Shown here: piece after piece, positions 43,994 through 57,132 of the stretch
How the letters are laid out: each line of letters opens with the position of its first letter
How positions within the stretch are numbered: the first letter of the stretch is position 1
Origin: Limonium bicolor
Lineage: Eukaryota; Streptophyta; Magnoliopsida; Caryophyllales; Plumbaginaceae
Direction of reading: 5' to 3'
NCBI GenBank assembly: GCA_023374045.1
Contig: CM041779.1
Span: 270,292,062 to 270,356,061, forward strand
Length of the DNA stretch: 64,000 nt
Made by a program: the position numbers and the translations under genes
Notes under the pieces: generated by a model
Database searches by the model: none
What the model saw: the letters and a program-made list of their open reading frames with translations, nothing else
Told to the model about the DNA's origin: nothing

Positions 43994-46900
43994 TGTAACA
44001 CCCCATCTCAATCCAGTTGTGGTTATCGCAATCTTATCATCATATATACACACGTTGCAGCGGATTCAAATACATTCCAGGACCTTGCCACGGTCTGACT
44101 AACAGAATATACCGAACATTAGTACTTACAAGTCTTAACCAAATACATATCATTCTTACAATCCCCTCACATCCTATACAACTTACTAACTCAAGATACC
44201 ATACGAGTGTACATGCACATCTCGTAGGCCACACTTAACCCGCAACACGTCTACCCCCTTCTTACTCTCATGACGGGCGCCTTCTGACGTTCACCTGCGT
44301 AGTAAAAACAGCCCCCAAAGGGGGTCAGCAAAATTGCTGGTACGATCCCCCCATGGCCCCCAAGCTAACGTGGCTACGACGACTAATTGTCGATAGCATG
44401 GAGGTTGATTAGATGCACAACATAATAGAAAGTGCAATAAACAACAAGCCAAATATGAACAATCAAAGTTCAAACACAATGAACGACTAAAATGCGTTCC
44501 CTTAATTAATGAGTCAATTATTTAACTCTTTAAATTATATTTCCTCTTATTCTCAATCCAACCTTATCTTACCTCAATCTTAGTCTTAGAAAACAAACCA
44601 TTCTTTAAATAGAAATGGATGTAGCTTATCTCAGTCTTAGAATACAAACCATCATTTAAATAGAAATGGTTGCAACTTATCTCAAACCTTATCTTAATCT
44701 TAGAATACAAACCACTCTTTAAATAGAAATGATTGTATCTTATCTCAATGTTTATTTTTGTCGGGTCAAAAGCAACCCTGGCCAATGAGCTATTAACTCC
44801 ATTGGTTGAATAAACAACTTATCTTATAATTTAGGATTTAGGTGATCCTACCGCACCATCTTAATGCCTCCTACCTTGGACTGGATGTCCAATGTAGCTG
44901 AGCCGGCAACCGACCCTAGGCAACAAGTCCGAAGACAAGTCCTTAAGCGGAAGTCGGATCTGCTTTAGATACCGACCCCCTTTTCCTTAGCATGCATGAC
45001 CGGAGTCAGTCCCGGGTTCCTCACTCCCCCTAAGTACCAGTTAGTAGAAGTCTCAAGACAATGTTTGTTGGTTAAACCTCTTTCGGTTTTTAACAAACTA
45101 ATATTAGAGAGTCTTCCTTAGTCTCACTTGATTCCTTACTAAACGTTAGTTAGTAGATTCTCACGGTAAGTTGTGTTAGTTTTCAAACATCACACAACAA
45201 TACAATAAACATAATATTCCGGTTGCATGCTTTATCTTGTTTAGTCGGCACACATAAACAAATAGCACACAAGCCGAGGGACACCTCGTTAGCAAGCAGG
45301 TCACAAGAAGACTGTATCGTTCACCATTGGTCGTTCGGTTGCTTACTCTCCTCCGGAGTCCAAATTATCAAACCCTAAAACATTCATTCAGTTTTAGGTT
45401 ATTAGTTACTCAACTCATCCCAACTTACTTAACTTACTTAACCGCCAATGTTTACCCACTATTAATCACTAAGTCCTTATAGTTTAACCTTAACCTCAAA
45501 AGCCCCCCCTACTTCTCATTATTTCTTAAGCTTGTTTATGCCCCTAATGACCATTATATGTCATTAATTATGTCCTAACAATCTTATAATATCCTTACCA
45601 AACAAGTCCTAACCTTAAAACCCTATTTTTTAACTTTCTGGAGCCTTTTTAGAGTGGTCCGGGTTTGTGTCCGAGGTTGCAAACCCGGACCAACTCTTCA
45701 GAAATGATTCTGCCTTGATTTTCACTTGGTCTGGGTATGTGTACTGGGTTATAAACCCGGACCATCCACAGACAACACTCTCTGGCCTGTTTTTAGTGTG
45801 GTCCGGGTTTGTGTACTTGTTTACAAACCCGGACCAACACAAAATGTGTCCAGAATTGTAGTTTTTGACCTCTGTTCAACCTCAAATCTTATCCAATCTT
45901 TTCCTAAACTCTCCATAAGTATTCTAGCATGTTTTAACATCATTTTGGCACCTTAAAATCCTCCTAATTCATCCATCAAACTCATTCTAAATTCCTTGAT
46001 CTTTCACCCAATTTCTTACAAAAACTCCTAACACTTATGCTTAGTTTCTTACACTTCCAACATGTAGATTTTGCCTAAGACCTCAACTAATCATTATGTT
46101 TCTTCACAACCATCTTAACTACTCCTCAAGCATCATTTTGCATACCCATTTGCTTTACTCAAACTTCTCAAAGCTATATATAATCTAGCACATGCTTACA
46201 TCCTTACAAGTCATTATACCTTATTTTCCCTTCAAATTTTGTACAAATTTCCTAGCTTCCTTAACCATGGTTTTGGTGCCTTAAATTCACCATTGTAACC
46301 CCTAGTCCCTCTTAGACACCACTAGGTCTTCCTAGTACTCAAGAGCTCGTAGTTTATCCATTTTCACCAAAACAACCCTTAATGTTACTAGAACATCCTT
46401 AGTCATAAAATCTTCTTAGAACACCTTAAACACTTAGTTTCCTCTCCAAATTTTGACATGGCTCCCTTAGTATATCACTACACCCAACATTTAGCTTTTC
46501 ACCCTTTATACAATCGTGAACATTCAAATCCTTAGCACACAATCTTAACACCCAATTTACACCCTCCTAACCTCTAACTTCTCCTAGACAACTCTAGGTC
46601 ACTCTAATCTTCAAGAACAACTTTGTTAACACATTTCCACTCAAATTTCCTTTTTAATGACTCCTAGTAAATCCTAGGTCATATCAATTCACAACCACCA
46701 CTTAAACACTTTGTTTTCTACTCAAATTTCGCTATAGCTCCTCTAGTATATTATCATGCCCAAATGCATTGTTTATCTCATACAACCATCCCACACACAT
46801 CAAGTTCTTTCTCATCAAATTTTTCTCACCCAAATCAACTCATTCACAACAAACTCAATATAATGCAATAATCTTAAATTGCATAGCACTAAGGCTCTTA

Positions 46901-48499
46901 AATAACATGACTCTTAGGCCCTTAAATGACATGAATATAAACACTGAATTTCCCACATAAAAAGCTTTCAACCTGCAAATACACCCATCAATCTCATAGT
47001 AGTTATAATGCTCTTAAAATCCATCTTAAACTTATCTTACTAACTCGTTCCCATTGGCTCCTTAGTCACAAGTTCACAAGCTTGTTTAAATTCCTTTTTC
47101 CTAGGTTATATAACCCATTACACAATGTAATCTCTAAGCCACATTAGTACCCACCTAAAACTCATCCCTTAAAACTTAAACCACCATTAGGTAAGCAATT
47201 TACCTTGTTCTCTCAAGCTTATCTTAACTTCCTCCTTAGACCTTTTTCTTGAATGAATCTCGGCCACCCATTTAATTTCCTTTGCCAATGTTCTAATCAA
47301 TATACAATGACTCTCATGAGTGTTAAACAATACACTAACCTTAAGGAGTAAACCCTAGGTTAAAAATGTGTTCTAAGGTATTAAAATGAATGTTTTACCT
47401 TGGAGTCTTAAGATAGGCTTGGATATGAATCAAGAAGGACCTCCTTAGCCCTTGGAGAATAGAATCAATCTAGAATAATGGATAAAATAAGGCTCCATGA
47501 GAAGGTAATTTTTGGTAATGAGCAAAAGTGGAGGAAACTTGATTTTTCTTTAAGTTTCCTTACCTTGAATGAATGGAGAAGACAATGAACACCTCAAGCT
47601 AGTTTTCCCCCTTCAATGGCATTTTCCCATGGCTCCAAAATGAAGCTTTTCAAATTTTGAAAAGATAGGAAGCAATGCCTTGGTCTGACTAAGAGAAATC
47701 TATGCTTAGTTTTTGATTTGGAGCTAAAATGAACATTTGGTGGACAAATGAAGATAGAGCATGAATGGAGCTGCTTGGAACGGTTTTGGAACAGAGAGAG
47801 GAAGAAGAAAACGTTGGTGAAGAAGAGAAATGAAGAAGAGAGGAGAGAGGTAGGCTAATATAAGATATTTTGCTTTTAAAAAGGTAAATAGTTCTTTTCA
47901 CTTTACTTCTTCTTCTTTTCTTATTTTATGAAGTCTATGGTGACTCATCCCCTTAAAAACCGTCCCCCCTTAGTATATAAGATACATAAGGCCTTGTTTG
48001 GCCATTTAACTAATTAAAGTTGACTTAAGTCAAAACTAGCACTATTTAAGCACTATTCACTAATTAGTGCACATATTCGTGAAATTTTTGATTTCCCATT
48101 GATTTAGGCTTCCTAAAGTGATACTAATTAGTACACATGTTGATTAAGATGTAATCATAGGCATTTAGCCACTCAAAACTCATTTCTAAGACAATTTCTC
48201 AAAAAGGTGCTTTAAGGAGTCTTAAAGCACATTTCGTGTTTAAGCTTGTTTTTGAGATTGGTTTTCTTTGGTAATTGATTTCACATGTCCATTAGCATGT
48301 TAATAAGGTCTTATAATGATATTTGGGTGCTAATCAAAGTCACTCCAAGCTTAGAGCACATTTTGCCTAAATTGCCCTTAAGGCGTTTTCTTGTGTTTTC
48401 CTTTGTTTAAATTGTCTACCAATGTTTCTAAGGCATATTTTAGCCTTATTACATCATAACTTGATGTTTACTTAGCATACTTAGGTTTGGGGTATTTCA
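43994..48499 (-). repeat. LTR C: inverted solo giant LTR, 4506 bp, TSD GTGCT
   Basis: In plus view it runs from TGTAACACCCC to GGGGTATTTCA, the inverse of the LARD LTR ends. A perfect 5-bp duplication GTGCT flanks it (43989-43993 and 48500-48504). The minus strand matches element D's LTR through several blocks: TTATGTGGGAAATTCAGTGT, AATTTAAGGGCCTAAGAGTC for D's TAAGGGCCTAAGAGCC, and GGGGGAGTGAGGA near 45010-45035. It carries a palindrome array at 45656-45835. There is no interior, so it is a solo LTR. Confidence 0.92.
45656..45835 (-). repeat. Palindrome array in LTR C (three 36-bp inverted repeats, 72-bp period)
   Basis: The units are 45656-45691, 45728-45763 and 45800-45835. Units 1 and 3 have perfect 11-bp arms (GGTCCGGGTTT with AAACCCGGACC). 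Unit 2 has a few mismatches. The array sits about 2.7 kb from the LTR start, close to the equivalent position in element D's LTR. Confidence 0.9.
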
Positions 48500-48957
48500 G
48501 TGCTTAACACTTTTGTTAATATGTGACAATTGTTACAAAAAACCTCTTAGGGAGAGTTCGCTGACATCAAAGTCACATACATCAAGGTTTGGGTAATTCA
48601 TTTATTTCATCTGTGCTGCTTATCGTTTTACAATTGTTTTACACTTGTGAATTTTGGTGATTTAGTGCCCTACCCAAAAGGATTCCAGGAGTTGTGGATA
48701 CTACGTGATGCGGTACATGTACGAGTTCTGCGGGTACTTCCCAGCATTTGAGAACTCTGAAGACAAGGTAATACGATAGACAACATTGTCTTGTATTTAA
48801 TTCTTTATGCAGATTTTTTGTGTCTTATCTTAATATCATTATGTGTTCCATTCCTTTTCTTGTTCCAGATTAAAGAGCATTTTGCCCAATCCTCGACTTA
48901 CAGTGCAAAAGACTTGTATCATGTCAGAGAGAGCATAGCAGCCTTATTTTTTAGAAT

Positions 48958-51900
48958 TGAAATACCCCAAACATTGATATGTGGTTTAAACATCAAACTA
49001 TGTTATATAAAGGCTAAAAAGTGCCTTAGAAACATCAGTGGACAATTTAAAATATAGTAAAGTGCAATAAAGCACTAAGACACAGTATGAGCAAAAACAT
49101 GCTCTAAGCTATGAGTGAACTTGGTTAGGACCCAAAGAGCCTACCAAGACTTAATAACATTTAATTATGATTTTATAAGGCTAATTAAGTCCTTAGGAAA
49201 CTTTGTTAGACAATGAAACCAAACAAAACACAAATAAATACCTTAAAGACAATAAGAGCAAAAATGTGCTCTAAGCTTGGGATAAATTTGTAAAAGACCT
49301 AATGGTCACACCTATACTTTATAAATATGTTAATGAACATATTAAATCAATTACCAAAGAAAACCAAGCTTGAAAACAAGTTAAAACACAAAATGTGCTT
49401 TAAGGAGTCTTAAAGCACGTTTTGAAAAATTGTCTTGTAAATGAGTTTTGAATGGCTAAATGTCCATCATTACTCTTTAATTAACATGTGTACTATATAG
49501 TATCACATTTGGGTGGCTATATTAATGGGAAATCAAAAATTTCACTTCTATGTGCCTTAGTTTGTGAATAGTAACTTTTATAAGCTAGTTTGTAACATAT
49601 AATGTTATAAGTAATTAAATGAGTCAATAAAGACTATATTACCCTTCTAATTAAATGGTGGCCGGTTTTTGTAGTAGTGAGTCACCAAGTTGCAAAAGAA
49701 ATCAAATAAGTAAAGTAAAACTTTAAGTAAAGTACTATTTTGCTTTATAACATAAATATCTCCAAAAGCAAACTCATCTCCTCATTTCCTTCTCTTCTTT
49801 CATTTCACACGGTTTCTTCACCTTCTCCTTTCCTCCATTTACGATTTGCAACAGCTCCTCTCTTCTCCATCTTCATTTCCTTGCCAAATCCAACTCCATG
49901 CTCCAAATCAAATTCTAAGACCATATTTGTCTTAGTTAGGTCAAGCTCTACACTTCTACCTTTTCAAATCTTCAAGAGCTCAATTTTGGTGCCATGGAGA
50001 ATCACCATTGATGGAGCTTGAGCTTGTCTTTCCACATATTATTGTTCTCCTTTGCTTCAAGGTAAGGAAACTCAAAGAAAAATGATGTTTCCTTCATGTT
50101 TTGTGTTGTCCGAAAATTCACCTCACCATGGTGTATTTATCTTGCTTGTTTTAGCTTCATTTGAATCTTCCAAGGGCTAGGAGGAGTCCTCTCTTGATAC
50201 TTGTTCAAGTTCTCTTCCAATTCCAAGGTAAAACAATTACCTTAATGTGTTAGAACAATATGTGTAACTAGGGCTTACAATGAGATGAAGCATAATGCTT
50301 GAATACTCATTCTATTATTTGTACATTGTTTAGAAGTTGACAACCAACCAAACACCCCACCGGTTTTACAAGGAAACAAGAAAGAAGTTTGTGAGGAAAA
50401 GAGGTAAACAAGCTATCTCAATGTGGTTTAATGCCTTAGGAGAAATAAGCTTACAATGCTTGTTAAAACTACCTAAAGAGCAAATGGTGAATGACCTAGT
50501 AAAGTGTTCTCAAGGAGACTAGTAAAAGAACATATGTGATGGTGTATGTATTTGCAGGTCAAAGGCATTATTTATGTGGGAAATTCAGTGTTTATGGCTT
50601 ATGCAATTTAAGGGCCTAAGAGCCATGTTATTTAAGGGCCTAAGTGCCAAGCAATTTAAGTTATGCACTATATTGTGATGTAGTGCTCAATGTGTGAAGT
50701 TTGTGTATAAAAATGTGTTGATGGATTTTAGGTGTTTTGAATGAAATAAGGTAAAAACCTAAGTGTTTGGATGTGAGTATATATAAGAGAAGCTATGGCC
50801 AAATTTGGGAAAATGTGTGAGAAGTTCTAAGTGTTTTAAATGGTCTTGGTGAACTAGGAAGTGTTAAAGGTGAATAAATGTTTACTTGAGAAGAAAACAT
50901 GTGTTAAGGTGATTTAGAGTGATGCAAGGATTTAGGTGTTATCTAGGAAGTTCTAGGAATTCAATTTGTGTTTTGAGAATGTATTTAAGTCTTGGAGGAG
51001 TTTGTTTAAGGTTTAGGTAATGTTGATATCCAAGGAATAAGTGTTGATTAAGTAAGATGTGAAAAAGGAGATTAGTTAGTAAGAAAAGAAGTTTGAGAGA
51101 TGATGTTAAGGTGTAGAGGAAACACCTTGGTATAGTGGTCAATATTGGTGAAATACCACTTGGAAAAATTAAGGAGGAAGTGTAAGCTTGGGAAAGGAAT
51201 TGTAAGAATGACATAAGGAGTTTTGATATGTAAGAAAGGATGTTTGAATGATGATGTTGTGTGGAAGAAATGTCTTGGTATAATGGTTAGAATTGGCATG
51301 AATCATCACTAAGGGACTTAAGGAGTATAAACTATAAGTTGGAGGCTTTGGAGGAATTTGGCTAAGTGTTTAAAGGTGTAGAAGTTGAGCATTTTGCCGT
51401 GTCCGAACTTCCGTCCGGACATGGAAGTTCGGACAGGCTCTGTTGGGTAAAGGATTTTCTCATTCTCGAACTGTGTCCGAACTTGGGAAGTCCGGACACA
51501 AGTTCGGACGTGACTGTTTCTATCTAGGATTTACTCTCGAACTGTGTCCGAACTTTGGAAGTCCGGACACAAGTTCGGACGTGTGTATAGTTTTCAGTAT
51601 TAGGTCGCGGCTTGCGTCCGAACTTGGAAGTTCGGACACAAGTTCGGACAGGCCACTGTATGGACCAAAATTGTTGTTTTAAGGTATAGAAATGATGTGT
51701 AATGATGGGGATTGATAGGTAATGATGTTATAAGGTTGTTAAGGGCATGATGGGTGAGTTTTAATGGTAATTAAGTGGGTGAAAAGTAGTATCAAAATGT
51801 AAAAGTAAAACAAGTTGAAATGTAAAGTTATGTAACCGAGTTAACGGGGAAAAAGTTATAAGCGTTAGACTTTAAAAAACATGTTACCCAATTAATAAAA

Positions 51901-53566
51901 AACACATGTGATGTTAACAGTTGTTCGAGAATGGCTCGAGGAACATAAGTGGATGTGATAAAGTGGACTCCGGTGACAGGTATGGTTTTCTTGCAACCTG
52001 TGTCCTACCGGATTACACCGGCTTGTATGCCAATGTGTTTTTCTGTATGTTTGCCACGTTATGAGATAAATCATGGAACGAGTTTACAGTCGTTATTGTT
52101 ATTGTATGTTTACGTGCCGATACCGGTAACCTCGAATGCGCTTGAAGGGCTAGTTAACCACTATTAGGTAAACGTAGGAGAACGGTATCCGGTAACAACG
52201 TTTCCGACTTAAGGAACGTTCTAACCACGGCTATGCGTGAGTTGGTTATGTGATGTTTGTGTGTGATGTTTGTATGTGAATGTATGACTCTCTTTCCCTT
52301 GTGTATGTCTAACAAGACTTAACCCAATGTTTGTGATTGTTTAATAAAGTTCAAAGTTGAACTTCTAACAAGTGCTAACGGGGGGAGTGAGGAGTCCGGT
52401 CTGTTCCGGCCACGTGTGTGAGTATGGGGGTCGTTGTCATAGCAGGTTCGATCCTCTCCGTTGTATGGTTGTTTTCCAATTTGGTTCCCAACCTTCCCTT
52501 TAGCTTAACCAAGGCTATTACTGACTCACGTCGGGCCACAGGGGCATACTATTGTTATGTTTGTTTCGGTGTGCTTGGATCACTATATCCGAGACACTTG
52601 TGTTAAGTTAACCGTTCATTTAACGAGACGGTAACGAGTTGTGTAACGAGCTTATCATGAGACTGGCAACATTCTTTAGGCTCACCAGTGTATTAGCAAT
52701 GTTTGGGTCGGTTCCTAAGAGAACCACTCCAGTTATGTTATGTATTTTTGTTGTGATGCAATATCTATTGCGGTATTATGTTGTGCACGTGGAAACGTGC
52801 AAAGTGTTGTTAAGTGCTGTATGTAGTGTATGTTGTAGGTTGTATAATGTGGAGTGTGTGGATCATGGATATGATTCCCAGTTTGTGATAAGAGGCATTT
52901 AAGGAAAACCCGATTTAAGGGTATGTGACGTCTATTAAGGAAGTAGCTCCATTAGAGGAGGAACACTCTAGGGATGATGAATACCATGAGTGACTTATTA
53001 AGTAAGGATATATTATCCGATTGTTGAGCCCATTGAGGCGAAATGTTAAGTGTTGTGTGTTCACTGTTACATGCATGATTTAAATATAATCAACCGCATG
53101 CTAAGACGACAATTAGTTGTGCGTGGCCCGGTAGCATGTGGGTTGCGGGATTACCATACCAGCAAAGGTGCTGAGCCCCTTGGGGGCCACCCTTTCTCTT
53201 CTTTTCCTATTTCAGGTACAGAGAGCTGGAAGCCGTCCGAGAGTAAGACGGGGTAGACATTGTACATGGGTAATCGTTTAGTTGTATATATACAGTAGGT
53301 GTAGTAAGACCGAAATTGTTATCGGCATTAGTTATAATACTCGGTATAGTTGGAAGGTGTATGTTGTTGTTGTGTTAATGGAAAGGGATAGTAAGGTGTA
53401 GTCGCTCGGGAATTTAGCCCATCAGACCGGTACAATGTGTATGTATTAGCCTTGTTAGCCACGTGGGTGGCTAACGGCGTGTAACACCAACGAGATAAGT
53501 AATGTGATGAGGTTGTTTTCCGCTGCAGATTATTGTAAGTGTGTTATTGTTGGATGGGGTGTTACA
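48958..53566 (+). repeat. 5' LTR of element D
   Basis: A TATA-like TTTATAACATAAATA (about 49744-49758) is followed by a long C/T-rich leader (CTCATCTCCTCATTTCCTTC). Potential splice donors follow (CAAGGTAAGG near 50060, CCAAGGTAAAAC near 50223), and an acceptor-like TATTTGCAGG near 50550. A palindrome array lies at 51401-51649. Small open frames at 49740 and 50337 are shared with the 3' LTR but differ by indels, so I do not call them genes. Confidence 0.95.
51401..51649 (+). repeat. Palindrome array in element D 5' LTR (four units, about 71-bp period)
   Basis: The units start at 51401, 51475, 51546 and 51616 and are 34-35 bp long. Each is an inverted repeat with arms GTCCGAACTT and AAGTTCGGAC around a centre that usually holds TCCGGA. 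Unit arms are perfect or nearly so. The same array is at 60886-61133 in the 3' LTR. Confidence 0.95.
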
Positions 53567-53571
53567 AAAAG

Positions 53572-53583
53572 TGGTATCAGAGC
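53572..53583 (+). promoter_or_regulatory. Primer-binding site of element D, overlapped by a perfect hairpin
   Basis: TGGTATCAGAGC, complementary to initiator tRNA-Met, lies 5 bp after the 5' LTR. Its last 8 bases are in the left arm of a perfect 10-bp stem (53576-53585 with 53590-53599, loop AGTA). Confidence 0.95.
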
Positions 53584-56500
53584 GAAGTATCGCTCTGATG
53601 ACTGAATTACCGAGCTTAGGAAGTACCGAGTTAGGATTTAAGTACTTTGGGTTAAGGGTTGAGTGATAGCGTGAGAGATACGCTAGATAGGAATTACCAG
53701 TGACTACTGGAAACCTACAATATCCATCCCACCCTCCACAACCCCTGTTTTATAACTTGGGGAACAACGCCAGAGAGATGAAAGTCCTCTCATACTCGGA
53801 AATACCGATCTGGCTGTTATTGAAAACCTCTAAGGGTACGGAGGAACCTGTCATACGGTAGATCCCGGAAATTGGGAATCCCGAGACGGTCTCCATATGA
53901 ATGAGGTAACCGCATTTATAGCGAAGAATGAAGGATTTTGTGTATAAGAGAATAGAATTTCCGGCAACCTGGGTCGACTTGCTAAGCAGTCGAGAATAAT
54001 CAACTTGCAACGCACCAACCATGCAACGGCAAGAAATGGATTAATAAACCCGAGATGAGTGTCTACGGGACCACAGCTGATGATAATACACCAACGTATA
54101 CCAACCGACAAAGGAACTACAACGTAGTGCCCAAACAAGAGACAAGTCTCAGTAACCACGACAAGTGCGTGGAACGGGCTATAAGGAGGATACAATACTA
54201 AGAAAGGGTCTCCCAGAATGGGAAACACCCTAATTAATGATTATCTGTGAAAACAGTGAGAAGTTACCCAGAGAGTTATTATCAAGACAGTAAGATCAGT
54301 GAGGGCCAACAAGGCCACTGATGACAGTATGGGTAAAACAATACCATAACCAGTATGTGTTAAACCGATAGCCAGTTAGCATGGCGCACTTGCCATAGCA
54401 GTGCTGCTATAACAGGGCTGTTCGGGAAATTTATAACCACTACAAGTACTTAGTAAAGTACCACGAAGTTAAGTGTGAACATTATAACCATGGAAGGCTT
54501 AACAGCCTGACCTTTGTAATTGGAAGTACACCAGTCAGCAAGAAGCTAGACTTGGTTAAGGTAAGAAGGTGTTGTGAAACCATGAAATTTTTCTTTAAAC
54601 CCAGATTTATACAAACCCTTTTTTTTCAAACCAGACTTTCTTTCAAACCAACACTTCTTTCCAACCTTCTTTTAACCAAACCAGTAAGACCAGGACAGTT
54701 CACAAGGATACAACAATGGATAAACTTTCCCTCGATTAAGTTCGGGAAGCACAGAATGAATATTGTCACGGGACAATATAAGGGAGTTGACAACAGAATA
54801 CTTCACCTAGGCGTGTGACGGACACTACGAGTGTACCAACTGAATTGTGGGACGACCGCACTCCGATAGGAGCTTGTGGGCCTGACAGACCTACTTATGG
54901 GTTAGTTGGGTAGGTAGCAATGTATCATTATGGTACCCCATATATGTATACGAGTGGAGTCCGAAACACGGGAAGTAGTCGACTCCGTCTACGGTCAGCA
55001 GTATAAATCAAACAAGAGCTAAGGATTACAAGGAATAGTTGAAGCTAAGGAACTCAGTTAAGTTAACGAGACCAAAGGAATTAGTGAATTCCTTTCAAGG
55101 AAATGTTTAAGAGTCAGGAGGTGCGAAGTGCACTAACTGCAATATAAAGACATCTTGTACGTCTTAAGGATCCTCAAGGATAAACATGATAGCTAGAACG
55201 GTGACCTAGCCTGTACATGGCAAGTAGATGACTAATGTGGACACATTAATGTGCAATGAACGGGATGAAAACTCCCACAATGAGTACTTACACTACTATG
55301 AAATGTTGATCTTCATAGAAGGAGATAATAAGCTATTTAAGAACGCAAACGGCGTGGCTAATGGAATGTACCAATAAGTGTGAAACAAATGTAAAGCATA
55401 ACGTAGCAACACCCAGGAGCAATCCTTGAGGGGTGTTCGCATCAACACTTGTTGAACGAAATGCATGACAGAAGCACAAGGGTTGAAATTAACACCCAGT
55501 TTAGACATAAGTTGTCAGGAGACGGACTGACAAACCTAAGGGGCATCCCATGAAAGGAAACGGAATGTAACGACCTTGTCATGGAGCTCAATATAATATC
55601 CAAACCATGTAATATTGCACAGAGAAGTACATGTGTGTAAACAGCCTACAATGAGCCCAGCTCAAGGCAAATAAGGCTTATAAGCCATAAGCAAGATATG
55701 TTATGTAAATTCGATTGATGGTAGAAGTTTATGTTGTATAAGTGAATAGAGTGGTAAACGAACCACTGCATTAAGAGTGGGGATACCTCTCGATGTTGTG
55801 AGACCGCAGGAGCGGTAGTTATGTAAATCAAGTTCAAGAAATATGTTAAGGATGGACGATGTTATTATTGAAAGAGAGCAGTTAGCTTAGTAGTATGTGT
55901 GTATAAGGTGAAACACCGAGCTGACTAATGCCGGCTTGTGGCTCGAATTATCGATGCTCAAGGAGCATTCAGTAGTCATCCAAATGAGTGATGAACCATA
56001 ATACGAATGATGTAAATATATATGTGGAAGTTAGTGTGACAGTAAATACCATATAAGTTAGTGTTATACAATAAGTAAGAGCACGGTGCGCAACAAGCGA
56101 CCGTCGTATAAATGTTGTTAAACGATAATGTAACAGGTAAGACCAGTTATGAGTTAAACTCAGTGGAGATGCATGATAATTGATATTAAACAGACTCGGC
56201 AGTAAGCCAGTAGCCAGTATTATGAGATCAGAATTTCAGTGAAACACAGTGTGAATTCCATGGCGAATCACATAAGGGATTTACTGTCAAGAGTTTACAC
56301 CTCTGCACTCTGTATGACTGAGTGTTTTGGTATTGCACTTGCGCAGTAATGATCGAGTGGGATAGCTAGGAATTGGAAACATGTTAATTGTGGAGCAATA
56401 ATGTTATAATGGCCGATGCATAGGAAATGCAAGGCCGCACCAATAAAAGAGTACTTGTACAAAACCAAATGTGGAGACATGATTAACAGTAAGTGACTAC

Positions 56501-57095
56501 AGTAGCACTAACTGCCAAATAGCGGTATGGAATATACCACAAAGGTTGTGAATAGCTGAGAGAGCACTACACACTAGGTAGTAGCTCAATCTCAACCGAC
56601 AATAAGTCGGAAGGCAACAAGTCAATCATTGTGAAATACGTAACAGTATATACAGTAAATTGTTATGGAAGTGGATAGAAAGTGTATAACTCACCGAATT
56701 CGCTAACGGTAAGAGATACCACGCGTCGGTTGAGAAACCATTGTTACCAAGATGAAGGTCACAATTGGGGATGTGTAATACAGAAAGAATAACAAATGGG
56801 GCAATTAAGCTCTACAGTTACTAGAGTTTCGCAGCAAAACTAGTGAGCCAGTGATTCAAGTGTTGAATGTATATGGTGAATACGAGTGAATGGCTAATTA
56901 TTAACGCCTAGAAGCCTAACAGGCCAGAATCGAAACCGACTAGAGTTAAAACAACTCCAATGAGAATTCTTGGTTTAGGAACTAAACCGCCAATATGGTT
57001 AAGGTCCTATAATCAGAATCCATTGTGTAATAGACCGCGTGGAAGTTAAAAACACTTCACGACGGCAGAACATTTTAAGCAAATGTTTAGTGATT

Positions 57096-57132
57096 GATTA
57101 CGTGGGCGTAATCCCTTTTAAGGGGGGTAGAG
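57096..57132 (+). promoter_or_regulatory. Second hairpin-plus-polypurine module inside element D
   Basis: A perfect hairpin GATTACG-TGGG-CGTAATC is followed directly by CCTTTTAAGGGGGGTAGAG. The arrangement and the TTTTAAGGGGGGTAGA string are the same as at the true PPT (58429-58465), about 1.33 kb further on. Confidence 0.75.

Noticed and set aside
45630..45956. Overlapping 64-76-codon frames on both strands
   Set aside because: They are by-products of the palindrome array in LTR C, which is open on both strands. No family character.
49740..50522. Two short frames conserved in both LTRs of element D
   Set aside because: The LTRs are nearly identical, so conservation is automatic. The frames are altered by indels between copies, and their composition fits a leader region.
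51443..51682. 79-codon frame repeated in the 3' LTR at 60870-61166
   Set aside because: It runs through the GTCCGAACTT palindrome array. The repeated peptide reflects DNA repeats, and the two copies differ in start.
53572..53583. tRNA-like sequence TGGTATCAGAGC
   Set aside because: It is only the complement of a tRNA 3' end (PBS). No cloverleaf is present here or at 22309.
53750..54228. Antisense frames of 90 and 125 codons in the D interior
   Set aside because: No domain, wrong strand for the element, low-quality composition, and no promoter.
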